Origin: Propionibacteriales bacterium
Lineage (GTDB): Bacteria; Actinomycetota; Actinomycetes; Propionibacteriales; Nocardioidaceae
Assembly (NCBI GenBank): GCA_009377795.1
Contig: WHTJ01000024.1
Span: 1 to 48,397 of the forward strand
Direction of reading: 5' to 3'
Length of the DNA: 48,397 nucleotides
The position numbers and the translations under genes were made by a program. The notes below the pieces were generated by a model. That model saw only the letters and a list, made by a program, of their open reading frames with translations, was not told the DNA's origin and did not search any database. Below, in pieces: positions 1-9,300 of this stretch (its first letter is position 1; every line of letters begins with the position of its first letter).

Positions 1-51
1 AGATCTGACCGTTTCCGGCGCGGGGTGATCGAGCACACGCGAATCTGATTT

Positions 52-495
52 GTGACGACCACGGAGGCCCCGCCCCCCGCATCGGATGAGGCGATCCTCG
101 TCGCGCTGATGCAGCTGGGCAGGCAGATGCGGCGCCTACACCACGGGGACGACCTGGAGATCGGCGCACTGCCGGTCCTCCACGTTCTCGGCCGCACCAC
201 GACCCTGCGACTGTCGGATCTGGCTGCCAAGCTCGAGCTCGACGCCTCCACCATCAGCCGGCACATCCGCCAGCTGGAGGACCGCGGCTTCGTTCAGCGC
301 ACAGACGACCCCGATGATCGACGGGCCACCCGCCTCGCTCTCACCGACGAGGGCCGGAAGAAGTGCCAGAAGGCGATGGAGTGCCGTCGTACCCGCGTCA
401 ACGAGGCGCTGGAGGACTGGTCGAAGTCCGACCGCGCCGACCTGCAGCGGCTGCTCATCCGGTTCGCCGACGATCTCGCCACCCGGACCACCTGA
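52..495 (+). CDS. MarR family transcriptional regulator
   Basis: A 147-residue winged helix-turn-helix protein of usual MarR length. The recognition region is LSDLAAKLELDASTISRHI (about residues 54-72), and the wing carries the conserved DPDDRR acidic-basic motif followed by LTDEGR. MarR dimers normally bind palindromic operators beside their own gene and release on binding a small phenolic or drug-like ligand. It lies 70 bp upstream of a multidrug exporter on the same strand, so local control of that exporter is the natural inference. The GTG start at 52 has no good ribosome site in the 51 bases available, so translation may be leaderless or the start may be misplaced. Confidence 0.9.
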   Translation: MTTTEAPPPASDEAILVALMQLGRQMRRLHHGDDLEIGALPVLHVLGRTTTLRLSDLAAKLELDASTISRHIRQLEDRGFVQRTDDPDDRRATRLALTDEGRKKCQKAMECRRTRVNEALEDWSKSDRADLQRLLIRFADDLATRTT

Positions 496-510
496 CGTCC
501 CGCCCAGACA

Positions 511-552
511 ACACCGCACCGAGAACACACCGCACCCAGCGAACACCGCACC
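511..552 (+). repeat. Three direct repeats at exact 16-bp spacing
   Basis: The decamer ACACCGCACC occurs at 511-520, 527-536 and 543-552, so the starts are exactly 16 bp apart. The copies fill the gap between the MarR gene and the exporter and end just before the exporter ribosome site (AGAAGG at 557-562). It could be an array of regulator sites or a translational leader; the sequence does not decide. Confidence 0.6.
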
Positions 553-565
553 CGAGAGAAGGCAG

Positions 566-2173
566 ATGTCCGACAGCACCTCCAACCCGGCGCAGCAGCC
601 GACCCGGCCGGGCGGCCAGTCCGGCTATCTGAGCCACCGGCAGGTCCTGGTGGTGATGGGCGGGCTGATGTCCGGGCTGTTCCTGGCCGCCCTCGACCAG
701 ACCATCGTGGCGACCGCCCTACCCAGGATCACCAGCGACCTCGGCGGACTGGACAAGCTCTCCTGGGTGGTCACGACGTACCTCCTGACCTCCACCGCCT
801 CGACCCCGCTGTGGGGCAAGCTCTCCGACCTCTACGGCCGGCGGCTGATCTTCCAGGCGGCGATCGGCATCTTCGTGCTCGGGTCACTGCTCACCGGCGC
901 GGCCCAGAGCATGGGGGAGCTGATCGCCTTTCGCGCCGTCCAGGGCCTCGGTGGCGGCGGCCTGATCGCGCTCGCCATGGCGACCATCGGCGACATCGTT
1001 CCGCCGCGCGAGCGTGGTCGCTACAGCGGCTACATGGGCGCGGTCTTCGGCCTCTCCAGCGTCGTCGGGCCGTTGCTCGGCGGCTGGTTCGCCGACGGCC
1101 CGGGCTGGCGGTGGATCTTCTTCATCAACGTGCCGATCGGTATCGCCGCGCTCGCCGTGACCTCGGTCGCGCTGAAGATCCCGCACGTACGCCGGGAGCA
1201 CTCCATCGACTACCCCGGCGCGGCGGCGATCGTGGCCGGGGTCAGCAGCCTGCTGCTGTTCGTCGCCTGGAACGGGCCGGAGCGTGGATGGCTCTCCGGC
1301 ACCTCGCTTCTTCTGGTGGCGCTCGGCCTCGCCTGCGTCCTCGCGTTCGTCTGGATCGAGTCGCGGGCGAGTGAGCCGATCATCCCGCTGGCGCTGTTCC
1401 GCAACAGCGTCTTCAGTACGGCGAATCTGTACGCCTTCCTGATGGGTTTGGCGATGTTCGGCTCGATCGTCTTCATCCCGCTCTACCTGCAGGTCGTCGA
1501 CGGCATGAGCCCGACCGAGTCCGGTCTCGGGCTGATTCCCCTGGTGATGGGCATCCTCACCACGGTGACCGGGTCCGGTCAGCTGATGACCAAGACCGGC
1601 CGTTACAAGGTGTTCCCGATCCTGGGGGCGTCGATCGTCGTGGCAGCCATGTTCCTGCTGTCCCGGCTCGGCACCGATACGCCGTACTGGTACGCCGGGC
1701 TGTCCATGTACCTCATGGGCGCCGGACTCGGGCTGGGGATGCAGGTCATCCTGACCGCGGTTCAGAACGCCGTACCGCATGAGCACATGGGCACCGCCAG
1801 CAGCTCGGTGATCTTCTTCCGGCAGATGGGCGGCGCCTTCGGCACCGCACTGTTCGGCGCGATCCTGTCCACGAGACTCGCGCACCATCTCGCGGACACG
1901 CTTCCGGCCGGGCAGGCGCCGACCGGGGACATGACCAACAGCGCGGACGCGATCGAGGCGTTGCCGGAACCGATCCACGGCATCGTGGTGGACGGCTTCG
2001 CGGACTCGTTGAACGATGTGTTCCTGAGCGCGGTCCCGGTGGCGGCGGTCGCGCTGCTGGCGTCGTTGTTCATCAAGGAGATCCGGTTGCGCAGCCGGTA
2101 CGACGGACAAGGCGGCGGATCGTCGGCCGAGTCGGCGGACGAACCGGAGGCGGCTCGCACGCCCGCCACCTAG
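566..2173 (+). CDS. MFS multidrug exporter, DHA2 (14-TM) family
   Basis: A 535-residue inner-membrane transporter that should exchange drugs or other hydrophobic compounds for protons. The first helix carries LDQTIVATALP, the family D1 motif. Motif A is GKLSDLYGRR and motif C is around GPLLGGWFAD. Fourteen hydrophobic segments can be counted by eye, matching EmrB/QacA-type pumps. The frame is open further upstream to 314, but that part overlaps the MarR gene; ATG 566 has AGAAGG 4 bases upstream and begins a typical disordered N-terminus. The stop overlaps the convergent serpin gene by 4 bases. The substrate cannot be told. Confidence 0.9.
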   Translation: MSDSTSNPAQQPTRPGGQSGYLSHRQVLVVMGGLMSGLFLAALDQTIVATALPRITSDLGGLDKLSWVVTTYLLTSTASTPLWGKLSDLYGRRLIFQAAIGIFVLGSLLTGAAQSMGELIAFRAVQGLGGGGLIALAMATIGDIVPPRERGRYSGYMGAVFGLSSVVGPLLGGWFADGPGWRWIFFINVPIGIAALAVTSVALKIPHVRREHSIDYPGAAAIVAGVSSLLLFVAWNGPERGWLSGTSLLLVALGLACVLAFVWIESRASEPIIPLALFRNSVFSTANLYAFLMGLAMFGSIVFIPLYLQVVDGMSPTESGLGLIPLVMGILTTVTGSGQLMTKTGRYKVFPILGASIVVAAMFLLSRLGTDTPYWYAGLSMYLMGAGLGLGMQVILTAVQNAVPHEHMGTASSSVIFFRQMGGAFGTALFGAILSTRLAHHLADTLPAGQAPTGDMTNSADAIEALPEPIHGIVVDGFADSLNDVFLSAVPVAAVALLASLFIKEIRLRSRYDGQGGGSSAESADEPEAARTPAT

Positions 2174-3330
2174 GCGGACGGATCGCCGACCACGCCCTCG
2201 AACAGGGGGGCGCCGCTCGGGTCGTGCGTGATCACGAACGCGAACGGATGATCGGCCGCGAACTCCACCGGATCCCTCGGCACGGTCAACGACACCCTCA
2301 TCGCTATGCCGGTGACGGCGGCCGCCTCGGTGCCCTCCTCGTCCACGGTGATCACGGCACGGTGCCGCACCTGGTCGATCGAGAGCGACACATCGGAGAC
2401 ACCGGGGAACTCGGCGGCTCCGGTGAACGCCCTCGTCATCCCCATGGCCTGTAGAGCCGCGTTCAGCGGCATGTCGGATTCGAAATCCCACCTCGGCAGC
2501 GAGAGCTTGACGAACACCGGGCGCGCCGACTCGGCCGCGCTCGCCAGCGTCGCGGGATCGAGCAGGTCGAGTGGGTCGCCGCCCGCGTCGGGCAGCAGCA
2601 CCCACATGGACAGCTCGCCACCCCGGTACGGCAGCCGCACCGCCGACCAGCCGTCACCGTCTGCGTGGTCGAACAACGTCGTCTGGTGCATGTGCGGGAC
2701 GTCGACGAGACCGCCGTCCGCTCGGTGGAACTCCTCGTCCCCCGTGGCGTAGGGGCTGAACTGGTGCACCCACCTGGCCTTGAGGTAGATCGCGTTCGCG
2801 AGGACCAGCATCGTCGCGGGACTCAGCCGGTCGAACAGCTTCTTGATCCGGTCGCGGGTCTCCCGGCGTACCCAGTCGTCGATGACCGCCGTGGCATCAC
2901 CGCTCATGAAGGCGACCGCACGGACACCCGCTCCGAAGTCGCGGGCAAGCGCGTCGAGGAACGGCTCCTTGAGCGCGAAGCCCTCCTGCACGAACAGCGA
3001 GTTGGCCACCGACAGCTCCGGAGCGTCCTCACCGGTCGCCATCCACTGGTCGGTCAGGAAGTTGTACGCCGGACCGAGGCCGTTCGCCGGGAAGCCGAGG
3101 ACGTCGTCGATCTGCTCGGCGGTCTCGCCCTCGGCGCCGGGACGCAGCATCGCGAACGCCGTACCGATGCTGGCCGACGACACCACGGCGTTGCCGTCGC
3201 GGAGCAGCTCGGGATGCTCGGCCAGGAGCGCGTGCCCGAAGCTCCGCATGCCCTCGACGGCCGCGTTCGCCGACGTGGTCTCGCGCGGTGTCTCGCGCTG
3301 GACATCGCTCGCGATCAGCTGCTCTGTCAT
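2170..3330 (-). CDS. Serpin family protease inhibitor
   Basis: A 386-residue protein of full serpin length with no signal peptide, so it is probably cytoplasmic. The fold is marked by NSLFVQ (about residue 107), the LANAIYLKARW strand (about 174) and the C-terminal DHPFAFVI. The reactive-loop hinge EEGTEAAAVTG lies at about 331-341. It has Glu-Glu-Gly at P17-P15, Thr at P14 and small residues at P12-P10, the pattern of inhibitory serpins. Counting on places P1 near Ser347, but that could be off by one. Bacterial serpins trap serine or cysteine proteases as covalent complexes. The target is unknown and no protease gene is adjacent. GGGGTGG precedes the ATG, and an inverted repeat lies 52-89 bp upstream. 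Confidence 0.9.
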   Translation of the reverse strand: MTEQLIASDVQRETPRETTSANAAVEGMRSFGHALLAEHPELLRDGNAVVSSASIGTAFAMLRPGAEGETAEQIDDVLGFPANGLGPAYNFLTDQWMATGEDAPELSVANSLFVQEGFALKEPFLDALARDFGAGVRAVAFMSGDATAVIDDWVRRETRDRIKKLFDRLSPATMLVLANAIYLKARWVHQFSPYATGDEEFHRADGGLVDVPHMHQTTLFDHADGDGWSAVRLPYRGGELSMWVLLPDAGGDPLDLLDPATLASAAESARPVFVKLSLPRWDFESDMPLNAALQAMGMTRAFTGAAEFPGVSDVSLSIDQVRHRAVITVDEEGTEAAAVTGIAMRVSLTVPRDPVEFAADHPFAFVITHDPSGAPLFEGVVGDPSA

Positions 3331-3381
3331 CGGTTCACCACCCCACGATCACGATGGTACGTCGCCTTGCCGGGTCGGACA

Positions 3382-3419
3382 TTGCAATCTCGGCGCGACA
3401 TATCGTCTCGAGATTGCAA
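3382..3419. promoter_or_regulatory. Operator-like inverted repeat upstream of the serpin
   Basis: Perfect 11-bp arms TTGCAATCTCG (3382-3392) and CGAGATTGCAA (3409-3419) are separated by 16 bp. Each arm also contains the self-complementary TTGCAA. The element sits 52-89 bp upstream of the serpin start in a non-coding gap and is locally AT-rich. The shape suits a dimeric repressor such as a TetR or PadR protein; no such regulator is adjacent. Confidence 0.55.
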
Positions 3420-3483
3420 ATCTGGCCTTCGGCCACCCGGCATCCAGGGCGGACGTCGCGGAGGCGACCAGCACTCCCGCCAT

Positions 3484-3510
3484 CTGACCGAGCCGCTGTC
3501 GAGCGGTCAG
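3484..3510 (-). terminator. Hairpin at the end of the flavin operon
   Basis: CTGACCG (3484-3490) pairs with CGGTCAG (3504-3510), and an alternative inner stem CCGCT/AGCGG is possible. It overlaps the stop codon of the FMN reductase read on the minus strand and may end that operon. There is no T tract, so the call is weak. Confidence 0.3.
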
Positions 3511-4160
3511 TCCTCGACCGCGCCGTCGATCCCGTCGCCCTGGGCTGGGTGACTGCCGGCGCGGAGAAGCCGCTCCATCTCCGAGACTTCTTCGGCGAAG
3601 GTGTCGCGTCGCTGGCGTGGGCCGCAGGATCGCAGCAGCCGCACGAAGTCAGCTGCTGCTCTCGTGATGCGGTCACCGAGAGCGGATCCCTGTTGAGCAC
3701 CGAAGTCGTCGGTTGCCGCGTATATCCCGGTTGGGGAGACGACCGCGTGCAGGTAGGAGAACATCGGCCGCAGGGCGTGCTCCAGGACCAGGGAGTGCCG
3801 CTCGGTTCCACCGGTGGCGGCGATGAGCACGGGCATTTCGGAGAGGGTCTCCTCCGGTATCACGTCGAAGAAGGACTTGAACAGGCCGTTGAACGAGGCG
3901 TTGAAGGCGGGCGTGACGGCGATGAGGCCGTCCGCGGCGGCGAGTGTGTCGAAGGCCGCCTCCAGCGACGAGGATGGGAAGCCGGTCAGCATCGCGTCCA
4001 TGATGGGTCGGCCAAGCGGCCGGAGCTCGATGACCGTTGAGCTGGCCGGGATCTGCGCAGCTGCCAGCTCGTGGCGGACGGCTGCGTCGATTCGGTCGGC
4101 AAGCAGACGGGTGGAGGAAGGCTCCCGCAGTCCGCCGCTGACGATCGCCAGCTTGGTCAT
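3507..4160 (-). CDS. NADPH-dependent FMN reductase (CE1759 family)
   Basis: A 217-residue flavodoxin-like reductase that supplies reduced FMN to a partner monooxygenase. The N-terminus reads MTKLAIVSGGLREPSSTR, the phosphate-binding loop after strand 1, and VTPAFNASFNGLFKSFFD (about residues 82-99) is the family flavin-contact region. Its start overlaps the stop of the upstream luciferase-like gene as ATGA, so the two are translationally coupled. This reductase/oxidase pair is a recurring actinobacterial unit (CE1759/CE1758 families). The physiological substrate of such pairs is not established. Confidence 0.88.
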   Translation of the reverse strand: MTKLAIVSGGLREPSSTRLLADRIDAAVRHELAAAQIPASSTVIELRPLGRPIMDAMLTGFPSSSLEAAFDTLAAADGLIAVTPAFNASFNGLFKSFFDVIPEETLSEMPVLIAATGGTERHSLVLEHALRPMFSYLHAVVSPTGIYAATDDFGAQQGSALGDRITRAAADFVRLLRSCGPRQRRDTFAEEVSEMERLLRAGSHPAQGDGIDGAVED

Positions 4161-5281
4161 CCTTCGCTCTCCTCTGTTCGCCGCGTGGTGGGCTCGGACC
4201 CTTCCCGAGTGTCAACGAGTGCCTCGTGCGTCGGAGCATCGGGAATGTGCGTCGGCCGGCCGACCTCGAACTCCTTGCGCAGGACCGGCACGACCTCCTC
4301 GCCGAGGATGTCCAACTGCTCCAGCGCCGTCTTCAACGGCAGGCCGGCGTGGTCGATCAAGAACAGTTGCCGTTGGTAGTCGCCGACGTAGTCCCGGAAG
4401 CCCAGCGTGCGTTCGATGACCTGTTGCGGAGAGCCCACGGTCAACGGGGTCTGGGAGGTGAACTCCTCCAGTGACGGACCGTGTCCATACACCGGGGCGT
4501 TGTCGAAGTACGGCCGGAACTCTCGTACCGCATCCTGGGCGTTCTTCCGCATGAATACCTGGCCGCCCAGGCCGACGATTGCCTCGTCAGCGTTTCCGTG
4601 GCCGTGATGTTGGAACCGCTGACGGTAGAGGCGCACCATCCGTTCTGTGTGCGATGGGGGCCAGAAGATGTGGTTGGCGAAGAAGCCGTCGCCGTAGTAG
4701 GCCGCCAGTTCCGCGACCTCGGGGGTGCGGATCGAACCGTGCCACACGAACGGAGGGACGTTGTCCAGGGGGCGAGGCGCCAGAGTGAAGCCTTGCAGGG
4801 GGGTTCGGAATCGGCCTTGCCAGTCGACGACCTCCTCGCGCCACAACCGCCGCAACAGTGCGTAGTGCTCCACCGTCAACGGCACTGCCTCCCGAATGTC
4901 CTGCCCGAACCATGGATACACCGGGCCGGTGTTGCCCCGGCCGAGCATCAGGTCCGCACGGCCACCGGACAGGTGCTGCAACACGCTGAAGTCCTCGGCA
5001 ATCTTGACCGGATCGTTCGTCGTGATCAGCGTGGTCGACGTCGACAGGATGAGGTGCTCGGTCTGCGCGGCGATATAACCCAAAAGCGTGGTCGGGGAGG
5101 ACGGCACGAACGGCGGATTGTGATGCTCGCCGGTGGCGAACACATCGAGGCCGACCTCTTCGGCCTTGAGCGCGATGGCCACCGTCGCCTGGATCCGCTC
5201 CGCCTCGGTAGGAGTCGATCCGGTGGTCGGATCAGTGGTCACGTCCCCAACCGAGAAGATCCCGAACTGCATCCCCGACAT
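4157..5281 (-). CDS. LLM class flavin-dependent oxidoreductase (CE1758 family)
   Basis: A 374-residue bacterial-luciferase-like TIM-barrel monooxygenase that would use FMNH2 and oxygen. It has the typical FGIFSVGD opening, the ATGEHHNPPF segment, and LSTSTTLITTNDPVKIAEDFSVLQHLSGGR, the family strand-helix around residues 76-105. It is first in a two-gene operon with the FMN reductase, overlapping it by 4 bases. Two in-frame Met codons occur (residues 1 and 4); GGAAGG lies about 10 bases before the first. Upstream at 5298-5321 the near-palindrome GAGTACAC...GTGTCACTC could be a control site. An HxlR-type regulator remnant lies 360 bp upstream. Confidence 0.88.
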   Translation of the reverse strand: MSGMQFGIFSVGDVTTDPTTGSTPTEAERIQATVAIALKAEEVGLDVFATGEHHNPPFVPSSPTTLLGYIAAQTEHLILSTSTTLITTNDPVKIAEDFSVLQHLSGGRADLMLGRGNTGPVYPWFGQDIREAVPLTVEHYALLRRLWREEVVDWQGRFRTPLQGFTLAPRPLDNVPPFVWHGSIRTPEVAELAAYYGDGFFANHIFWPPSHTERMVRLYRQRFQHHGHGNADEAIVGLGGQVFMRKNAQDAVREFRPYFDNAPVYGHGPSLEEFTSQTPLTVGSPQQVIERTLGFRDYVGDYQRQLFLIDHAGLPLKTALEQLDILGEEVVPVLRKEFEVGRPTHIPDAPTHEALVDTREGSEPTTRRTEESEG

Positions 5282-5369
5282 GGAACATCACCCTTCCGAG
5301 TACACGTACACAGTGTCACTCATCGGCAAGACCACCGACCAGCCCAAGGTCCCGACGGGTTGCGGTCGG

Positions 5370-5660
5370 TCAGGCTGCTTCGTCCTCGAAGTACGTGCCC
5401 GGCGCCCCCAGCGTGGCGGCTAGGTTGAGAGCCGGGCCTCGTCGTGTCGGGAACCACGTTGCAGTGTGCGTGCGAGCAGCAGAGCGGCATAAGCGTCGGT
5501 GGGATCCTCGGCGAGGAGCCGCCGGGCGGCGGCCTCCGTCCGGCCGAGCTGGGCCGAGTGGTAGTAGCAACGGGCAAGCAGCATGCGCACGCCGGTCAGC
5601 CCGTGGTCGGGCCCGCCGGACGTGTCCTCTGCATCGCTGAGCAGCTGCTCCAGGGCGCCA
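5370..5660 (-). pseudogene. Remnant of a short tetratricopeptide-repeat protein
   Basis: Read on the minus strand, the segment gives MLLARCYYHSAQLGR then RRLLAEDPTDAYAALLLART, unmistakable TPR helices of a family common in actinomycetes. After DEAR the frame shifts. One extra CT in a CTCT run at about 5428-5431 sends it to a stop, while the alternative frame continues LNLAATLGAPGTYFEDEAA to a stop at 5370. The N-terminal part cannot be traced securely beyond about 5660, where an HxlR remnant begins on the other strand. This is either a decayed gene or a sequencing error combined with a rearrangement. Confidence 0.6.
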
Positions 5661-5886
5661 GCCGGTTCGCCGAGATCCGCGCGCAGCTGCCCGGCATCAC
5701 CGACGCCGTGCTGCCACCCGGCTGCGTGAGCTGTGCGCGCTCGGTCTAGCCACCCGGGAGGTCTCGCAGGGCTCCCCGGTGCGGGTGGACTACCGGCTGA
5801 CCGCGGCCGGGCGCGACCTCAAGCCGGTCCTTGCCGCGATCGAAAGGTATGGCGTCAAGCATCAAGCCCTGCTGAACAAGGCCTGA
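5641..5886 (+). pseudogene. C-terminal remnant of an HxlR-family regulator
   Basis: The plus strand reads LLQGASRFAEIRAQLPGITDAVL, the HxlR helix-turn-helix. After an apparent one-base deletion near 5714 it continues TRLRELCALGLATREV and VRVDYRLTAAGRDLKPVL to a stop at 5886. The wing and C-terminal helix are well preserved. The first 30-40 residues, including the usual N-terminal Cys-Pro segment, are missing because TPR-derived sequence on the opposite strand occupies that place. It may once have regulated the flavin operon 360 bp away. It is unlikely to be functional. Confidence 0.6.
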
Positions 5887-5937
5887 CCGCGTCGTACGGG
5901 CATGACGTCAGCACCACCTCGTGATGTGGACATGCAG

Positions 5938-6186
5938 CTACCCGAGGTAGCCCTCGACCTGTTCGCCCGGCCGCGCGGACGCGGCATCCGGATCTTGCCC
6001 TGCGTCTCGCAGGGCGCGGCGCTGTCGCAACAGATCCCAGCAGCGGTCAAGCTCCACCTCCAGAGCCTGTAGTCGCTGCTGCTCAGCGTCGCCGTCGAGC
6101 TCGTCGTTCTCACGGCGCGTCCGCAGTTGGTGCTCTTCCTCGACCAGGGCATGTATGCGCCCCAGCACGTCCTCATCGGACGCCAT
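5938..6186 (-). CDS. DUF2630 family protein
   Basis: An 82-residue, highly charged helical protein. The family signature LEVELDRCWDLLRQRRALRDAG is clear in its second half, and the end EQVEGYLG is also typical. The frame is open 13 codons further upstream, but ATG 6186 has GGAGGAGG 7 bases ahead and gives the standard family N-terminus MASDEDVLGRIHAL. The function of DUF2630 is unknown; the predicted pair of helices suggests a small dimer. It stands alone, with the decayed genes downstream and a terminator-like hairpin upstream. Confidence 0.85.
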   Translation of the reverse strand: MASDEDVLGRIHALVEEEHQLRTRRENDELDGDAEQQRLQALEVELDRCWDLLRQRRALRDAGQDPDAASARPGEQVEGYLG

Positions 6187-6316
6187 AGCCGAGCCTCCTC
6201 CCTCACACGCGGATAGACATCCCAAGAAGGCGACGGTATCTCGCCACGCAATGGGGCACTAGGGCTCCTCGTTGCGGCTCGCCAACCCACGAACCGGCAT
6301 CGTTACACGGCAACTG

Positions 6317-6349
6317 CCGGAATCGGTCGTGATTTTGTCCCGATTCCGG
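6317..6349 (-). terminator. Terminator-like hairpin after the hydantoinase gene
   Basis: Perfect 10-bp arms CCGGAATCGG (6317-6326) and CCGATTCCGG (6340-6349) flank a 13-base loop. It lies 37 bases past the hydantoinase stop on the minus strand. There is no clear U tract, as is common for actinomycete terminators. Confidence 0.55.
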
Positions 6350-6385
6350 TGACAGTCATCGAGTAACGACGTTCGCGCAGGTCGG

Positions 6386-9300
6386 CTAGGCGGGACCGTA
6401 ACCGCCGCCCCCGGGGGTCTCGACCACGAGCACGTCGCCGGGCTCGACCTCGGCCGAGTCGCATCCGGCCAGCTCCACGACCTCTCCGTTCGCGCGTTCC
6501 ACGCGGTTGCGCCCGAGGGTGCCGGGCTCTCCGCCGGCCAGTCCGTACGCCGCCACCCGGCGATGCCCGGACAGGATCCCCACGGTCACCGGCTCGCGGA
6601 AGCGTAACCGGCGTACGGCGCCGTCGCCACCGCGCCACCTACCGGCGCCACCGCTGCCCCGGCGGACCGTAAAACTCTCCACGAAAACAGGAAAACGGAA
6701 CTCCAAGACCTCGGGATCGGTCAGCCTGGAGTTGGTCATGTGGGTCTGCACCCCGGGAGCGCCGTCGAAGCCGTCGCCCGCGCCAGAACCCGACCCCACG
6801 GTCTCGTAGTACTGATGCCGGTCGTTGCCGAACGTCACGTTGTTCATCGTCCCGGATCCCTCGGCCTGCACTCCGAGTGCGGCGTACAGGGCGCCGGTGA
6901 CCGCCTGCGAGGTCTCCACGTTGCCGGCCACGACGGCCGCGGGGTATGCCGGTGCGAGCATCGAGCCCTCGGGTACGACGATGTTCAGCGGACGAAGACA
7001 ACCGTCGTTCAGCGGGATGTCGTCTGCCACCAGGGTCCGGAAGACGTAGAGCGCGGCCGCGGTCGTGACCGAGCGCGGCGCGTTGAAGTTGGTGTCCAGC
7101 TGCGGCGACGACCCGGTGAAGTCGATGGTCGCGGACCGGTGCTCCCGGTCGACGGTGATCCGGACGTCGATCATCGCGCCGCTGTCCATCTCGTACTGAT
7201 AGGCACCGTCGTCGAGCGCGTCGATGACCCGGCGTACCGCCTCCTCGCCGTTGTCCTGCACATGCCCCATGTACGCCTGCACCACGTCGAGGCCGAAGTG
7301 GTCGATCATCTTGTGGACCTCTTCGACCCCCTTGGTGTTGGCCGCGATCTGCGCGCGAAGATCCGCGAGATTGGTCGTGGGGTTTCTCGAGGGGTACGCC
7401 GCTTCGGTCAACGCGCGAAGGGTTTCCTGTTCACGGAACCGGCCCTCACGTCCCGGTCCGGCGCCCTCGACCAGCAGCCAGTTGTCGAACAGGATGCCCT
7501 CTTCGTGCACCTCGCGGCTGAACGCCGGCATCGACCCCGGAGTCAGCCCGCCGATCTCGGCGTGATGGCCGCGCGACGCCACGTAGAACAGGATGGTCTC
7601 ACCGGCCTCGTCGAAGACCGGCGTGACCACCGTGACGTCCGGTAGGTGCGTCCCGCCGTGGTAGGGGTCGTTGATGGCGTAGACGTCTCCAGGGGTCATC
7701 CGGCCCCGGTTGCGCCGGATGACCTCCTGGACGCTGGTGCCCATCGAACCCAGGTGCACCGGCATGTGCGGCGCGTTGGCGATCAGGCTGCCCTCGGGGT
7801 CGAACAGCGCGCAGGAGAAATCGAGCCGCTCCTTGATGTTCACCGACTGCGCGGTCGACTCCAGGCGCGCCCCCATCTGCTCGGCAATCGACATGAAGAG
7901 GTTGTTGAAGACCTCCAGCATCACCGGGTCGACCTCCGTGCCGACATCGACCGCTCCGGCCCGCGCGCGCACCCGCTCGATGAGCAGATGGCCGTGTTCC
8001 GTCACGGTCGCCCGCCAGCCGTCCTCGACGACGGTCGTCGCATTGGCCTCCGCCACGATCGCCGGGCCCTCGATCTCGTCTCCGGTACGGAGCCGCTCCC
8101 GCTCGCACAGCGGCGCGTCCCGCCAAGCCCCACCCGAGTAGAGCCGAACGGTCTCCGGCGACCCGTCGGGCGTCGCGCCCGACGTAGCGACCGTAGTGCC
8201 GAGTTCGGCCTGCTCCGTAAGACCGACCGCCTCGACCGAGACCGCTTCGACTGTCAGAGGCCGATTCATGAGGAAGGAGTACGTACGCCGGTACACCGCC
8301 TCGAACTCCGCGGTCATGCTCTCCGGATCGTCGAGCAGCACGGGTACGACGGTGTCGGTGCCGTCGTACCGCAGATGCGCCCGCCGCGTGACCCGGATCC
8401 GGGACTCCGGCACGTCCTCCTCCAGCAGCTCCCGGCGGGCGGCCGCCTCGATCGAGCCGACGGTCTCCCGCAGCCGGTCCATCGCCGCCGGCTCGAGCCG
8501 GACCTCGACCGACTGCTCGCGCATCGCGATGGTGTCGGCCAGCCCGATGCCCAGCGCCGACAGCACACCGGCCATCGGCGGTACGAGGACGGTGCGGATC
8601 CCGAGCGAGTCCGCGACCGCGCATGCGTGCTGGCCTCCGGCGCCGCCGAACGTCGTGAGGGCGTACTCGGTCACGTCGTGGCCCTTCTGGACCGAGATCC
8701 GCTTCACGGCGTTGGCCATGTTGGCGACCGCGATCTCCAGGTAGCCCTCGGCGACTTCCTCGGGGGTGCGCCGGTCGCCGGTGCGTTCGGCGATTTCGCT
8801 CGCGAGGGTGCCGAATTTCCGGCGTACGACGTCGACGTCGAGCGGCTGGTCGCCGTCCGGACCGAAGACTCGCGGGAAGTACGCCGGCTGGATCCGCCCG
8901 AGCATCGCGTTGGCGTCGGTCACCGCGAGCGGCCCGCCGTTCCGGTAGCAGGCGGGCCCGGGATCGGCCCCGGCCGACTCCGGACCGACACGGTAACGAC
9001 TGCCGTCGAAGTGCAGGATCGAACCGCCGCCGGCGGCGACCGTGTGGATGTCCAGCATCGGCGCGCGCAGCCGGACGCCCGCGACCTGGGTCTGGAAGAC
9101 CCGGTCGTACTCCCCGGCGTAGTGCGAGACGTCGGTCGACGTACCACCCATGTCGAAGCCGATGACCTTGTCGAGACCCGCGAGCGCGGACATCCGGACC
9201 ATGCCGACGATGCCGCCCGCCGGCCCGGAGAGGATCGCGTCCTTGCCGCGGAAGTGCCGGGCCTCGGCCAGACCGCCGTTGGACTGCATGAACATCAGGC

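Noticed and set aside
5282-5369. A strong promoter for the flavin operon
   Set aside because: Only a near-palindrome (5298-5321) is visible; no pair of -35 and -10 hexamers at acceptable spacing stood out.
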